A stretch of 57,300 nucleotides of DNA from Clostridia bacterium (GCA_017509065.1 JAFWQM010000064.1:1-57300), one strand, 5' to 3'. Counted from the first letter of the stretch, positions 1 through 8,146 are shown. Notes: generated by a model from the sequence alone, not told the origin. Translations and numbers: made by a program.

Positions 1-34
1 CTGTGAGCTCGTAGCGCCGAATGACTCGTTTCAT
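1..34 (-). CDS. 5' end of an unidentified CDS (runs off the window)
   Basis: On the minus strand an ATG at 34 follows a purine-rich GAGGTGGAG site by about 4 bases and opens a frame beginning MKRVIRRYEL that leaves the window after 11 codons. Too little is visible to name it. It lies downstream of the truncated restriction gene at 137-334 and may be the next gene of the same island. Confidence 0.3.
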   Translation of the reverse strand, partial: MKRVIRRYELT

Positions 35-136
35 TTTCTCCACCTCGCTTATATTATTCGACGCTGTTGCTCAATTTCCTTTTGGTTTTTACATCTTTTC
101 TCGTTTTTTTCAGGTGTTTATGACTTTAGAAACACA

Positions 137-334
137 CTATAGATAATCTGGAAAATAGTAATGTTGTTTTCCGCCTTTGTCTATCTGTCTCTTACGGAGG
201 GAATGCTTAGTCCAGATTTCGGCATTTTTGAACCCAAGTCCCATAGGTGTTTCTGTATTCAAAAAAGGATAAATAAACTTTTGTTCGACATCGCTTTCAG
301 TGACCATGCTTTCAAATTCACAATACAACGCCAT
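137..334 (-). pseudogene. Truncated HsdR_N-type restriction endonuclease N-terminus
   Basis: A 65-codon frame with a good ribosome binding site (AAAGGAGGG, 6 bases before the ATG at 334). The segment ESDVEQKFIYPFL and the ending YFPDYL match the start of the HSDR_N nuclease domain found in type I and stand-alone restriction enzymes. In intact proteins PDYL/PDYV lies just before the catalytic D...ExK core; here a stop follows immediately, so the catalytic residues are missing. I infer a decayed restriction gene, consistent with the defence content of the following 4 kb. A deliberate short protein is possible but less likely. Confidence 0.55.
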
Positions 335-432
335 CTGTATCCCTCCTTTATCCCTTCAAGTAGTATATCAAATACGTAAACAATATACAATAGATAAATG
401 AATAGGAGCATTTCATACTCTGATAGATTTCT

Positions 433-485
433 AATGAACCTGAAAGAAAAAACTTGAATTTCATTTCAAGTCTGCCACCTTCCAT
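433..485. repeat. Direct repeat copy A flanking the defence cassette
   Basis: About 52 bases starting at TGAACCTGAAAGAAAAAAC and ending ACCTTCCAT match, with roughly three quarters identity, 4351-4403. In the second copy this sequence is the leader just before an HTH gene; here only the leader is present and no HTH gene follows. The two copies bracket the restriction, channel and toxin-antitoxin genes. The rest of 335-615 shows no gene I can support. Confidence 0.5.
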
Positions 486-615
486 ATCTCTTGAATAATA
501 AAATCCACCACCACGCGATTATTGAAAAATGAAGGTTATTTCTAGGAATTATCCACCAAGTATAAGAAACAACTGAAGAATAGCTTCCCTCATTTTGCTG
601 GAAATCCTTCGCTTC

Positions 616-2427
616 TTATAGTTGTTTGTAGTATTGTTCAATCATTTTTGCCATCAGATGACGACGCTTCATCAAAAACTCATCATAGTCCACAACGGTC
701 ATGCTAACTATCTCTTGCGGAAGTGCATTGTCAGCAATGTTTTGCTTCAAAGCTTCCAAGTCGGTAATGTTCCCGATTTCTTGTTCCTTTGTTCCGCACT
801 GACGAACCACTTTTGCAAAGTATTCAGCAGGGGCGTCATCACTGACTGCTTTATTGACCTGTGTATCAAGATAGGTGAAGTTTGCCACCTGGTTATATCG
901 TCCTTTTGCGTCAATTCCATTATTCTTCAAATAGGCTTTTGGGAAAATGTGGTGTACGTCTCCAGAAATGTTCAACAAGTCCGAAATCATGGTTCCGTGC
1001 ATGAACAAGGAATTCTTATTCATATTGATTTGTGCAGCAAGAAAAGCGTTGAATGCAGGGCTATTGACAGACGTGGTTTCCAAGTTCTGTGACAGCGTCA
1101 CTTCCCAGAAAGTGTCTGATAAAGCAGATTTTTCGGCTTCCTGGAAGAAAGTCAAAAAGCCTTTCTCTTCTATCGTTCGTATATCCCTGCTCATAGAGGA
1201 TTCGGGAGAAGCAACATATCTACCAGTTAGTGTTGAAAGAACAAACCATTTCTGAACATGATGCTTTATCTGCACGTTAGGAATCGTTGGATCGTCCAAC
1301 AGTTTCAAATAAAGCATATAGGCAAAATCTAAGGTATTCTTTGAAGTGAGCAGTTTACCAGATTTGAAGCCCGCCCCTTTGATTGCTAAAACAAACTGAG
1401 AGAAGTTATACTCGTTAATGAACGCTTGAATACCTTTTTCAAGCTTCTGGTAAGATTCATCAACAATATCTTCGCGGTATTCCCTTGTTAAGAAATCGCG
1501 TCCTGCAAGCAGACTAACCAATTCTGCCAGTCTGCCGCGGCTGAAACTGTACATAAATGCCACGCGGAGCATATCGCCGTAATCAGGATCATAAATATCT
1601 TCAAAGTCCTGGGCAAGCCATTTGATCTTTGCGGCATAAGGTGTCTGGGCGAATTCTGCATCTTTCGCCATCATGGGATAAAAGTCTGGTTTCACCGCAA
1701 GATGGCAGAAATAGTCCACCACTTTACGTAGCACGTTTCCTCCATGCGTGCTGTCAGCAGCCATCTTGGACATAACAAAGTCTGATTGACTGAGAGCAGT
1801 TCCCTTTGAATTGATTCTGATAAAGATCTCCGTGACCTCATCAATATCAAGGGTGTGGTCTAATTCGATGACACCAATCTGCCGATTGGCAATGCCTTTC
1901 AGCTTCATCAGCGTTTCTGAAAGCTCATCCAAATCAACGCCTTCATTGGCAGCAGCATAAGCGTTCTCAAATGCTCTTTGCTTAAAGTCTGGCTTGAAGA
2001 CTTCTGAAATATCAGGAATCCATTTTTTGTCTTTCAGGTGCGAAGCATCCTGAACCTCAAACCGCTTAGTAGGGTCTTCTGCCATTGGATTGAAGGCAAT
2101 CTTAATTCGGTCTTTTTTGAAATCATCATCCAATACTTCAATTCCAGAAATAGCAGCCATGAGTGCTGTCACTCGCTGCTGCCCATCAATCAAAACGTGC
2201 TTTCCGTTGGCGACACCGCCCTCTTTGGTACGCACGTCTGGATTCTTCCAAGTAATAATATATCCAGTAGGATAGCCATTATAAAGAGAGTCAATCAAAT
2301 CACGCACCTGGCTTCGTTTCCAGACGAAAGGACGCTGGATTTCAGGAATTACAAATTGTTTTGCCTCAATCAAACCCAGGATGGCACTTACAGAATACTG
2401 CATTAAGGTAAACTTTTCACCAATCAT
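616..2427 (-). CDS. DUF262/DUF1524 (GmrSD-type) restriction or defence protein
   Basis: 603 residues. The N-terminal half is a DUF262 (GmrS-like, ParB/Srx fold) domain: QRPFVW at about 31-36 and the hallmark DGQQR at 81-85, followed by DExFIRxNSKGT-like sequence near 200. The C-terminal part carries HHIFPK near 491 followed by conserved Asn/Tyr positions, as in the HNH-like DUF1524 (GmrD) nuclease domain. In GmrSD, BrxU and SspE relatives the DUF262 domain binds and hydrolyses nucleotide and DUF1524 cuts DNA bearing modified bases or a phosphorothioate backbone. Both domains look intact. The gene has its own promoter and is transcribed away from the K+ channel gene. Which modification it senses cannot be told. 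Confidence 0.85.
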   Translation of the reverse strand: MIGEKFTLMQYSVSAILGLIEAKQFVIPEIQRPFVWKRSQVRDLIDSLYNGYPTGYIITWKNPDVRTKEGGVANGKHVLIDGQQRVTALMAAISGIEVLDDDFKKDRIKIAFNPMAEDPTKRFEVQDASHLKDKKWIPDISEVFKPDFKQRAFENAYAAANEGVDLDELSETLMKLKGIANRQIGVIELDHTLDIDEVTEIFIRINSKGTALSQSDFVMSKMAADSTHGGNVLRKVVDYFCHLAVKPDFYPMMAKDAEFAQTPYAAKIKWLAQDFEDIYDPDYGDMLRVAFMYSFSRGRLAELVSLLAGRDFLTREYREDIVDESYQKLEKGIQAFINEYNFSQFVLAIKGAGFKSGKLLTSKNTLDFAYMLYLKLLDDPTIPNVQIKHHVQKWFVLSTLTGRYVASPESSMSRDIRTIEEKGFLTFFQEAEKSALSDTFWEVTLSQNLETTSVNSPAFNAFLAAQINMNKNSLFMHGTMISDLLNISGDVHHIFPKAYLKNNGIDAKGRYNQVANFTYLDTQVNKAVSDDAPAEYFAKVVRQCGTKEQEIGNITDLEALKQNIADNALPQEIVSMTVVDYDEFLMKRRHLMAKMIEQYYKQL

Positions 2428-2506
2428 TTATTGCTACATCCTTTCGTATCTTACCAGAGGATATTGTAAACCGTGATGGAGCTATATCGAAATCATTTAC
2501 TGTAAA

Positions 2507-2535
2507 ATTATACCGCACTATCTGATTTAGAGCAA
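2507..2535 (-). promoter_or_regulatory. Sigma-A-type promoter for the DUF262/DUF1524 gene
   Basis: On the minus strand TTGCTC (2535-2530), a 17-base spacer and a perfect TATAAT (2512-2507) lie about 80 bases upstream of the start at 2427. Confidence 0.6.
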
Positions 2536-2573
2536 GATTTTTCTTGCTTGTGCGTTTTGTCGTTTGGACACCC

Positions 2574-2602
2574 TTGAAGGTTTCTAGCAAATCGTGTAAA
2601 AT
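2574..2602 (+). promoter_or_regulatory. Promoter for the K+ channel gene
   Basis: TTGAAG (2574-2579), 17-base spacer, TAAAAT (2597-2602), about 40 bases before the start codon. It is back to back with the restriction-gene promoter, so the two genes share a 215-base divergent control region. Confidence 0.55.
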
Positions 2603-2642
2603 AAGAAAAGACAACGGATTTGAAATATGCGGGGTAAGGCTT

Positions 2643-3548
2643 ATGGAAAAGTATAAACAAATCAAAAAGAGAGTATTTGAAATCATCAGCAAAGCAGAAG
2701 ATGGAGACCTTGCAAGTGCAATCTTTGATTGGGCAATCATGGGTTTGATTGCTCTTAGCATTCTTTCCATCATTCTGGAATCATTTCAAACAATCCATGC
2801 AAATTGGCATTCTACCTTACAAATCTTTGAAACCATTACCGTTATGGTATTCACGATTGAATACCTCCTGAGAATATGGACTGCTGATTTGCTTTACCCT
2901 GACGCAAAGCATCCCCGTTTGAAGTATATCTTTTCTTTCATGGCAATCATAGACTTGCTGGCGATTCTGCCGTTCTATCTGCCTTTCTTCTCCGCTGATC
3001 TTCGTTTCCTGCGGATGATGCGGCTATTCCGTTTGTTCCGCTTACTTCGTGTTCTTAAATTGGGCAGATACTTTGAAGCCCTTCAGATCATTGTTCAAGT
3101 CATTAAGGCTTCTGGGCCTCAGTTGATCATGTCCGTGGTCATTTGCTTTTTTGTCATGCTTTTCTCCGCTATCATCATGTACACCGTGGAGTATCCAGTA
3201 CAGCCAGAGCAATTCCCAAATGTTATTTCTTCTCTTTGGTGGGCTATCTGTACGCTCACAACCGTTGGCTATGGCGATGTATATCCAATAACAGCATTTG
3301 GTAGATTTTTGGCAGCCATTATCAGCCTCGTTGGAATTGGAATTATCGCTATCCCAACAGGTATTATTGCGGCGGGATTCAATCACGTGATTGATAACAA
3401 ACAAGAAATAAAGGAAGACAAACTACTTCCTGAACTGGATAACCTTGAGGAAGAAGACTTGCTGGTTTTGCAAGCGAGAATCGCCAAGAAATTAAGCGAT
3501 TACGGGTATTCAATGACAATATCGAATGAGCAGAGAAAGGAACTGTAA
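2643..3548 (+). CDS. Voltage-gated-type potassium channel, 6TM
   Basis: 301 residues from the ATG at 2643, chosen for the GGGGTAAGG site just before it. Six hydrophobic segments are visible. The fourth carries a regular Arg ladder (about 121-139: RFLRMMRLFRLFRLLRVLK), a voltage-sensor S4. The pore loop has the selectivity filter TTVGYGD (206-212). A short acidic, helical cytoplasmic tail follows (EELLPELDNLEEED-like). It is a K+-selective membrane channel of the KvAP/Kch-like ion transport family. Its position beside restriction and toxin genes, with a divergent shared promoter region, is unusual. An ion-flux role in defence is possible but only inferred. Confidence 0.9.
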   Translation: MEKYKQIKKRVFEIISKAEDGDLASAIFDWAIMGLIALSILSIILESFQTIHANWHSTLQIFETITVMVFTIEYLLRIWTADLLYPDAKHPRLKYIFSFMAIIDLLAILPFYLPFFSADLRFLRMMRLFRLFRLLRVLKLGRYFEALQIIVQVIKASGPQLIMSVVICFFVMLFSAIIMYTVEYPVQPEQFPNVISSLWWAICTLTTVGYGDVYPITAFGRFLAAIISLVGIGIIAIPTGIIAAGFNHVIDNKQEIKEDKLLPELDNLEEEDLLVLQARIAKKLSDYGYSMTISNEQRKEL

Positions 3549-3566
3549 GAAAAAATGAAAATCAAA

Positions 3567-3600
3567 AAGCGGAAGAGTCATGATACGCTTCCGCTTCATT
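3567..3600 (+). terminator. Hairpin after the channel gene
   Basis: Stem AAGCGGAAG (3567-3575) pairs with CTTCCGCTT (3588-3596). It lies between the convergent channel gene and hepT and could serve both strands; T-tracts are weak. Confidence 0.5.
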
Positions 3601-3614
3601 TGGTCTCATCTGCA

Positions 3615-3953
3615 TCAAGCAATTATTTTTTCTATGTCTTCTAAGAATCCAGGCATTTCATCAAACAACACAGCGCAAATCAAGGACCAGTTGGTGTTAT
3701 CATAATCGTGTACCAGGCGATGCCTCAAGCCTGAAATCTTCCCCCAGGGTATATCCGCATGGGCTTCTTTGAACTCGACAGTTAGGTTATAGGCATGCTC
3801 TCCGATGTTAAACAACGGCGTAGTGATCGTCCACCGAAGAGGCTCCTGGGAAAGCACGTCTTCCTTGGTGATGCCGTTGGCAGCCAGATAATCCAGCAGC
3901 TTGCGGGTGGTGGAAACAATGCGTTCAATCCGTTGCATATCTGTATATTTCAT
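3615..3953 (-). CDS. hepT: HepT-like RNase toxin (DUF86/HEPN)
   Basis: 112 residues, all-helical HEPN fold. The catalytic motif Rx4HxY is present as RHRLVHDY near residues 77-84. In the MntA-HepT family HepT is a ribonuclease toxin, inactivated when its partner adds AMP units to the tyrosine of this motif. The start overlaps the mntA stop by 4 bases (ATGA), giving translational coupling with antitoxin first. It acts in the cytoplasm. Confidence 0.88.
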   Translation of the reverse strand: MKYTDMQRIERIVSTTRKLLDYLAANGITKEDVLSQEPLRWTITTPLFNIGEHAYNLTVEFKEAHADIPWGKISGLRHRLVHDYDNTNWSLICAVLFDEMPGFLEDIEKIIA

Positions 3954-4255
3954 GCGGCGATTGGCACCCCTTCCCGCAGGATCGTGCGGTAAAAATCACT
4001 ATCCTGGTTGATTTCGCACAGTTCGTACACGTCCACGGCTTTGCCCGTGGCACGGTGCAGGTCTTCCGCCATGCAGAAAATGTTGGTGGGCTCAAAAGTG
4101 GCACCGCCGATGACCACCAAATCAATGTCGGACAGTACATCCGCTTCGTACCGCGCATAGGATCCAAACAGGATGGCGCTTTCCGCGTGGTACTTTTTCA
4201 GCAGGGCGGCAATGATGGAAACAAGCGATTCCCTGGAATAGATTTCTTCCGTCAT
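3950..4255 (-). CDS. mntA: MntA-like nucleotidyltransferase antitoxin
   Basis: 101 residues from the ATG at 4255. The AGGAGG site is 7 bases before this codon but only 1 base before the alternative ATG at 4261. The minimal nucleotidyltransferase motif GSx10DxD is perfect (GS at 31-32, D43, D45). Members AMPylate HepT on its motif tyrosine and so neutralise it. It is first gene of the mntA-hepT operon and has its own promoter. Confidence 0.88.
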   Translation of the reverse strand: MTEEIYSRESLVSIIAALLKKYHAESAILFGSYARYEADVLSDIDLVVIGGATFEPTNIFCMAEDLHRATGKAVDVYELCEINQDSDFYRTILREGVPIAA

Positions 4256-4303
4256 GACCATCCCTCCTTTAGACTGCTTTGCGAATTCTCTCTTTCCGCT
4301 TCT

Positions 4304-4332
4304 ATTGTACCATAATGACGGAAGATTTACAA
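4304..4332 (-). promoter_or_regulatory. Promoter of mntA-hepT
   Basis: On the minus strand TTGTAA (4332-4327), 17-base spacer, TACAAT (4309-4304) with an extended -10 TG; about 50 bases upstream of mntA. Confidence 0.6.
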
Positions 4333-4350
4333 CGCCATTGAGAAAAATCC

Positions 4351-4403
4351 ATTGAACCCGAAAGAAAAAAACTGAATTTACTTCCAATCCCACTACCTTC
4401 CAT
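4351..4403. repeat. Direct repeat copy B flanking the defence cassette
   Basis: Second copy of the 52-base sequence at 433-485 (TGAACCCGAAAGAAAAAAA...ACCTTCCAT). It ends about 20 bases before the HTH gene at 4424. Confidence 0.5.
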
Positions 4404-4423
4404 CTGGGAGGTGGTATTTCTTT

Positions 4424-4684
4424 ATGAAAAACTACAACACATTCGCAGAAACAGAAGCCCTACTTCTAACCGCAATCGGGCTTCCAGGCCACAGTATCAA
4501 AGAAATTGCGGCAGCAACGGCTATCAAGCCCAACACCTTATACAAGTGGAAAACCAGCAGCAAGGGGCACTTGTCCCCATCAAAAACGGACGCCCTTTTG
4601 CTCTACTTCGTCCAGAATGAGCCAGAGCGTCTTGCGGAGGCTGATTTGATTCAGGCAATAAATACAATTAAGAATAATATATAG
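4424..4684 (+). CDS. Small helix-turn-helix protein
   Basis: 86 residues. SIKEIAAATAIKPNTLYKWK (about 24-43) reads as a helix-turn-helix with the recognition helix in NTLYKWK. The family is not recognised beyond small HTH regulators typical of phages and islands. The start is supported by a GGGAGGTGG site 9 bases upstream. It is followed 50 bases later by the split gene at 4738, which has its own Shine-Dalgarno site, so they may form one transcript. Confidence 0.65.
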   Translation: MKNYNTFAETEALLLTAIGLPGHSIKEIAAATAIKPNTLYKWKTSSKGHLSPSKTDALLLYFVQNEPERLAEADLIQAINTIKNNI

Positions 4685-4737
4685 ACTGCTTCTGTTCCTT
4701 CTTCTGGGTACAGAGGTAACGACACGGAGGGATAACT

Positions 4738-5025
4738 ATGACAACTTATGATTATTTCAAACAGCAAGTTGCTGAAATGTAGCGGATAAAAGCAAAAACA
4801 GCCCATGAAGAGCATATCGTTGAGTTTCGGGCGATGTGTGCGAAAATGATAAACGACGCCATACCAGAAATCAAACGGCAATGTATGGAAGAATGTAGGA
4901 AGGAAATGAATAATGAACAGCCTTCTTCGACCCAGTGCAAAAAAGAGCCAGATATACATTTTCGCTTCAATATGAAGGATATTGAAAAGCAAATACGAAA
5001 AGCATTTGAAAAAGCATTCAAATAA
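4738..5025 (+). pseudogene. Small helical protein interrupted by an in-frame amber codon
   Basis: An ATG at 4738 behind an ACACGGAGGG site opens a frame that stops after 14 codons at TAG (4780-4782). The same frame then continues without interruption to 5025. Read through, it gives 95 residues of charged, helical sequence with several Cys and a Lys-rich end. An internal restart at Met 4834 would give 63 residues but lacks a good ribosome binding site. No frameshift is involved, only one stop, so this is a fresh nonsense mutation or a read-through arrangement. No family recognised. Confidence 0.45.
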
Positions 5026-5085
5026 GAAAAATGCGCCTTTGTTCTATTAAGTTGTTCTTTTATCTTCCAAAGATGCAGGAAGTTG

Positions 5086-5094
5086 TGGTATAAT
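5086..5094 (+). promoter_or_regulatory. Extended -10 promoter for the WYL regulator
   Basis: TGGTATAAT: a perfect -10 with TGn extension, 34 bases before the start at 5129. The -35 is weak (TTCCAA at 5065-5070), as allowed for extended -10 promoters. Confidence 0.5.
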
Positions 5095-5128
5095 TATTTG
5101 GCAAGCAAATATCAAATGGGGTGGCAGT

Positions 5129-6298
5129 ATGACAGATATTAAACAGGACAGCATGAACATAAGCGAAACATCGGGGCGCGGCAAAAAGTATAATCAGAAA
5201 ATCAAACCATATGCTGTGTTACAGTATTTATTGAAAAACAGTGATGATGACCATTTGGTAGACGCTTTTGACATTATCGCTTTTCTGGATGATTGTGGGA
5301 TTGAAGCGGAAAGACGCTCTGTATACCAGGATATAAAAGACATCAATAAAATGGCTTTAATGCTGCAAGAAGAATGCACAATTGATGAAGCCGAAGAAAT
5401 GTTGGAGTCCGATGATGACGATTCAATTAAACTTGTAAAATATGACAAATCACGTAAAGGTTTCTATGTACAAAACAGCGTGCGGCAATTTGATCTCAAC
5501 GACATTCGCCTGCTGGCAGAATGCGTTTATTCTGCTAAATTCATTGCCGAAGGACAAGCAAAGCGGCTTGTGGAACATGTCATTTGTGATTTTGTCAGTA
5601 CGCAACAATCTGAAAAAATCAAGCATGACGCATTATTGGTAGACCGCGTTAAGACAAATAACCGCGCTGTTATTAACAACATATCCGTTATAAATGACGC
5701 AATGAAAACGAAACTGGATGGCAAATCACACACACCAGAAAAAATATCTTTCAAATACCTGAAATATAACATTGATGATTTGAATAATCAGATTGAGCGT
5801 CAGAAAGGAAAAACTTATATTGTTAGTCCTTTCAAGCTAATCATCAATGATGGAAACTATTATATGCTTGCTTACAACGAGGAAAGAGAAGCCATTTGGA
5901 CATACAGAGTTGACCGCATGAAAGAAGTTCGCTTGACTGGTCAGCCGCGAGAAGGGGATAAAGCATTTCAAGAATTAGACATCCGAACCTTTGTTCAGCG
6001 TACAATATCAATGTACAGCGGTAAAAAAGAGAGAGTTACCATATATTTTATCATGTCTCTGCTGGATACGGTCATAGAACAATTTGGAAAGGCCAATGCC
6101 TCTTACAAAAAAATAGATAATCACCATTTTACTGTAACAACCGATGTTGATATAAGCAATCAATTTTTCGCCTGGCTTTTGAGATTTGGAAAGAGTGCGC
6201 GGATAATATCTCCTGATTCTGTCGTAGAGCAGTTCAAGGACTATTTGGATGCTATCAGGAAAAATTATGACAAAAAGAATCCCGTAGAAGGCAAATAA
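5129..6298 (+). CDS. WYL-domain transcriptional regulator
   Basis: 389 residues. An N-terminal winged HTH (about 20-85, with VDAFDIIAFLDD and RRSVYQDIKDINKM) is followed by a central region and a WYL domain (about 225-290: FKLIINDGNYYMLAYNEE...YRVDRMKEV). WYL proteins sense ligands, probably nucleotides, and often repress phage-defence islands (BrxR/CapW type). Here it sits between defence genes and the integrase, so control of island genes is a fair inference. The start has a GGGGTGG site 6 bases upstream. The stop lies inside the bidirectional terminator that separates it from the convergent integrase gene. Confidence 0.88.
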   Translation: MTDIKQDSMNISETSGRGKKYNQKIKPYAVLQYLLKNSDDDHLVDAFDIIAFLDDCGIEAERRSVYQDIKDINKMALMLQEECTIDEAEEMLESDDDDSIKLVKYDKSRKGFYVQNSVRQFDLNDIRLLAECVYSAKFIAEGQAKRLVEHVICDFVSTQQSEKIKHDALLVDRVKTNNRAVINNISVINDAMKTKLDGKSHTPEKISFKYLKYNIDDLNNQIERQKGKTYIVSPFKLIINDGNYYMLAYNEEREAIWTYRVDRMKEVRLTGQPREGDKAFQELDIRTFVQRTISMYSGKKERVTIYFIMSLLDTVIEQFGKANASYKKIDNHHFTVTTDVDISNQFFAWLLRFGKSARIISPDSVVEQFKDYLDAIRKNYDKKNPVEGK

Positions 6299-6321
6299 GC
6301 CATCTACGGGATTGCTTTTTC
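6278..6321. terminator. Bidirectional terminator between WYL regulator and integrase
   Basis: AATCCCGTAGA (6278-6288) pairs with TCTACGGGATT (6303-6313), followed by GCTTTTTC. The left arm encodes the last residues of the WYL protein. Confidence 0.75.
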
Positions 6322-6323
6322 AT

Positions 6324-7538
6324 TTAAAGACTGTTTAGATTTTTCCGAAGAATTTCCATACCGCTTTTGCTGATGGCGATATAGTACCGTTGTGTAACAT
6401 GGATATTCCCATGCCCCATCTGATTGCAGAGCAGATGTGTGGGCGTATTCATTTCTGCCATCATCGTACCAAAAGTGTGACGGAGAAAATGATATTTGAA
6501 GTAGATTCCCAGCTTTTGCTTGATTTCCCGCGAAGGATACTTGAAGGAATTGACGGTTTGGATTTTCCCATCGGGCAGGCAATTCACAAGTTCCGTGGAA
6601 AAAATCTTTTTCCCGTCAATGTCTTCAATCAGGCGGCGGTTCTGCTGGCGAAGGGCGGCAAAACGGACTTCATCTTCATCCCTTATGCGCTTTTTTTCTT
6701 GAAGATGCTGTTTCAGTATATCGCACATGATGATAGTACGTTTGGAATTGATGGTTTTCGGGCCAATGAGTTTGATAAGTCCTTCCTGATACTGCATCTG
6801 GCGGTCAATTAAAATCGTGCCTGCTTCAAAATCCACATGATCCCATTTCAAGCCAAACGCTTCATTGATTCTCAATCCGCAATAGCGCCCCAAGAGATAA
6901 GCGGTTTCAGCGTTCGTCCCTTTGAAGTAGTCATCCAGAATAACGCATTCTTCCTTGCTGAAAGCGACAATATCAGTATCATCATCGGTTTTCAGCTTCG
7001 GCATGTGGATTTTCGTATTCTTGTTCACGCATAGCTTATTGTAAGTATCCACATCAAGATAGTTCCTGGAATACGCTTGACCGAAAATGAGGTAGAACAT
7101 TTTTAAAAACGATTCCACATACATGAACGCCAAGCCATCCACATAGTACAGTTCAGAAAGATAATCCACAACGTCCGCGCTGCTGATTTCATCCACATAG
7201 CGATTTCCGAAACGGTCACGCAAATGATTCTCCCATATACTGTCCTGCTTGCGGATGGTCTGATAGGCGCGGTCTTTGCGTCCTTCGGCGCAGAATTCTT
7301 CAAATACTTCCTTGACTGTGCGGCGGGCAGGTTTTGGCTTGGTGGTCTTTTCAATGCGCAGGGCAACAATTGCCGCTTCCCTGGCGGCAAGTGCTTCACG
7401 CTTGGTTTTGAATTTGTTGCCGTGTTCATCGGTGCATTTTTTTCGGCACACTCTCTTGCCGCCAATGCGAACCACAAAGCGGTATTCCCAATACCCATTC
7501 TCCTTTTGGTACACCCCAGTGTCATTCTGTTTTGCCAT
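6324..7538 (-). CDS. Tyrosine recombinase (phage/ICE-type integrase)
   Basis: 404 residues from the ATG at 7538 (GGAAGGTG site 6 bases upstream); an in-frame ATG at 7580 has no site. Order: N-terminal arm-binding domain (YQKENGYWEYRFVV, about 8-55), SAM-like core-binding domain (about 70-160), catalytic domain. The catalytic set is visible: Arg in YCGLRINEAFGL (near 221), HFLRH (near 347-351), His in MGHGNIH (near 375) and Tyr in TQRYYI (near 384). It integrates and excises the element by strand exchange. It lies at the right edge of the AT-richer island and is transcribed inward, with TTGTAC repeats just upstream. Confidence 0.92.
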   Translation of the reverse strand: MAKQNDTGVYQKENGYWEYRFVVRIGGKRVCRKKCTDEHGNKFKTKREALAAREAAIVALRIEKTTKPKPARRTVKEVFEEFCAEGRKDRAYQTIRKQDSIWENHLRDRFGNRYVDEISSADVVDYLSELYYVDGLAFMYVESFLKMFYLIFGQAYSRNYLDVDTYNKLCVNKNTKIHMPKLKTDDDTDIVAFSKEECVILDDYFKGTNAETAYLLGRYCGLRINEAFGLKWDHVDFEAGTILIDRQMQYQEGLIKLIGPKTINSKRTIIMCDILKQHLQEKKRIRDEDEVRFAALRQQNRRLIEDIDGKKIFSTELVNCLPDGKIQTVNSFKYPSREIKQKLGIYFKYHFLRHTFGTMMAEMNTPTHLLCNQMGHGNIHVTQRYYIAISKSGMEILRKNLNSL

Positions 7539-7555
7539 GTTGTTCACCTTCCATG

Positions 7556-7617
7556 TTGTACTAAAAGGTGTACTAAACATGTTTGAAAGATGCTTCCGAG
7601 AAGTACAACTGTTGTAC
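7556..7617. repeat. Cluster of GTAC boxes and a 15-base palindrome upstream of the integrase
   Basis: TTGTACTAAA (7556), GTGTACTAAA (7568) and a perfect GTACAAC-T-GTTGTAC palindrome (7603-7617) lie within 80 bases of the integrase start. Similar TTGTAC boxes recur at 8271-8346. Candidate recombinase or excisionase binding sites; a repressor operator is the alternative. Confidence 0.4.
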
Positions 7618-7742
7618 CAAAGATGTTGAAAAGATGCTATATGGATGTTACCTCATAGCCATTATTGACATTTTGGGCGTTTTGCCTTACAATATCAATG
7701 AAATCAAGCGTTCTATCAATCCCGAAAGGTGGTTTTTTTACG

Positions 7743-7874
7743 ATGCAGAAGACCGCCCTGGCCAAGGCCCTGAACTTGGACGCCATCCACGACACCGTGC
7801 ATGAAATGGCAAGGGACGAAGCCCGTCACGGTAAAGCGTTTGCAGGATTGCTGAAGAGGTACTTTGGGAAGTAA
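7743..7874 (+). pseudogene. C-terminal fragment of a rubrerythrin-like protein
   Basis: 43 residues with a Shine-Dalgarno (AAAGGTGG) 10 bases upstream. The segment [22 protein letters not shown] matches the end of ferritin-like rubrerythrins (NADH peroxidase type), where ExxH of DEARH binds iron. A whole protein has about 180 residues, so only the tail is present. It may be translated, but the four-helix diiron site cannot form from it. A second copy of the tail occurs 300 bases downstream. Confidence 0.5.
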
Positions 7875-7904
7875 GCACTGTCGGAATGGGAAGGAATGAC
7901 GCGC

Positions 7905-8138
7905 ATGAACAGGAGAAGGATCATTGGCTTTCTGCTCATCCTGCTGAGTGTTATTCTGTTTTTGTTCGTCGGCTCACAGATCACGAAATATGTTTCGCTG
8001 ACAGGACTCCGTCTGGGCGCTCGGGCTGACTATACGCCGCCGTATCCGTATCATGGCCCGCTGGTTGTGAGCTGCGGTGTGCTTGGCATAGTTCTGCTTC
8101 TGGTCGGTCTGTATCTGGCCTCTCCCCGAAATAAATAA
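7905..8138 (+). CDS. Small two-TM membrane protein
   Basis: 77 residues from the ATG at 7905, chosen because GGGAAGGA lies 9 bases before it but abuts the alternative ATG at 7896. Two hydrophobic helices (about 5-25 and 49-72) flank a short extracellular loop with YTPPYPYHGP. No family recognised. It lies between two copies of a rubrerythrin tail, suggesting it arrived by insertion or came in through a duplication. Confidence 0.55.
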   Translation: MNRRRIIGFLLILLSVILFLFVGSQITKYVSLTGLRLGARADYTPPYPYHGPLVVSCGVLGIVLLLVGLYLASPRNK

Positions 8139-8146
8139 GGAATTTC

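Noticed and set aside
2417..2773. 118-codon minus-strand frame across the divergent promoter region
   Set aside because: Would cover both promoters and the start of the channel gene; no site or motif.
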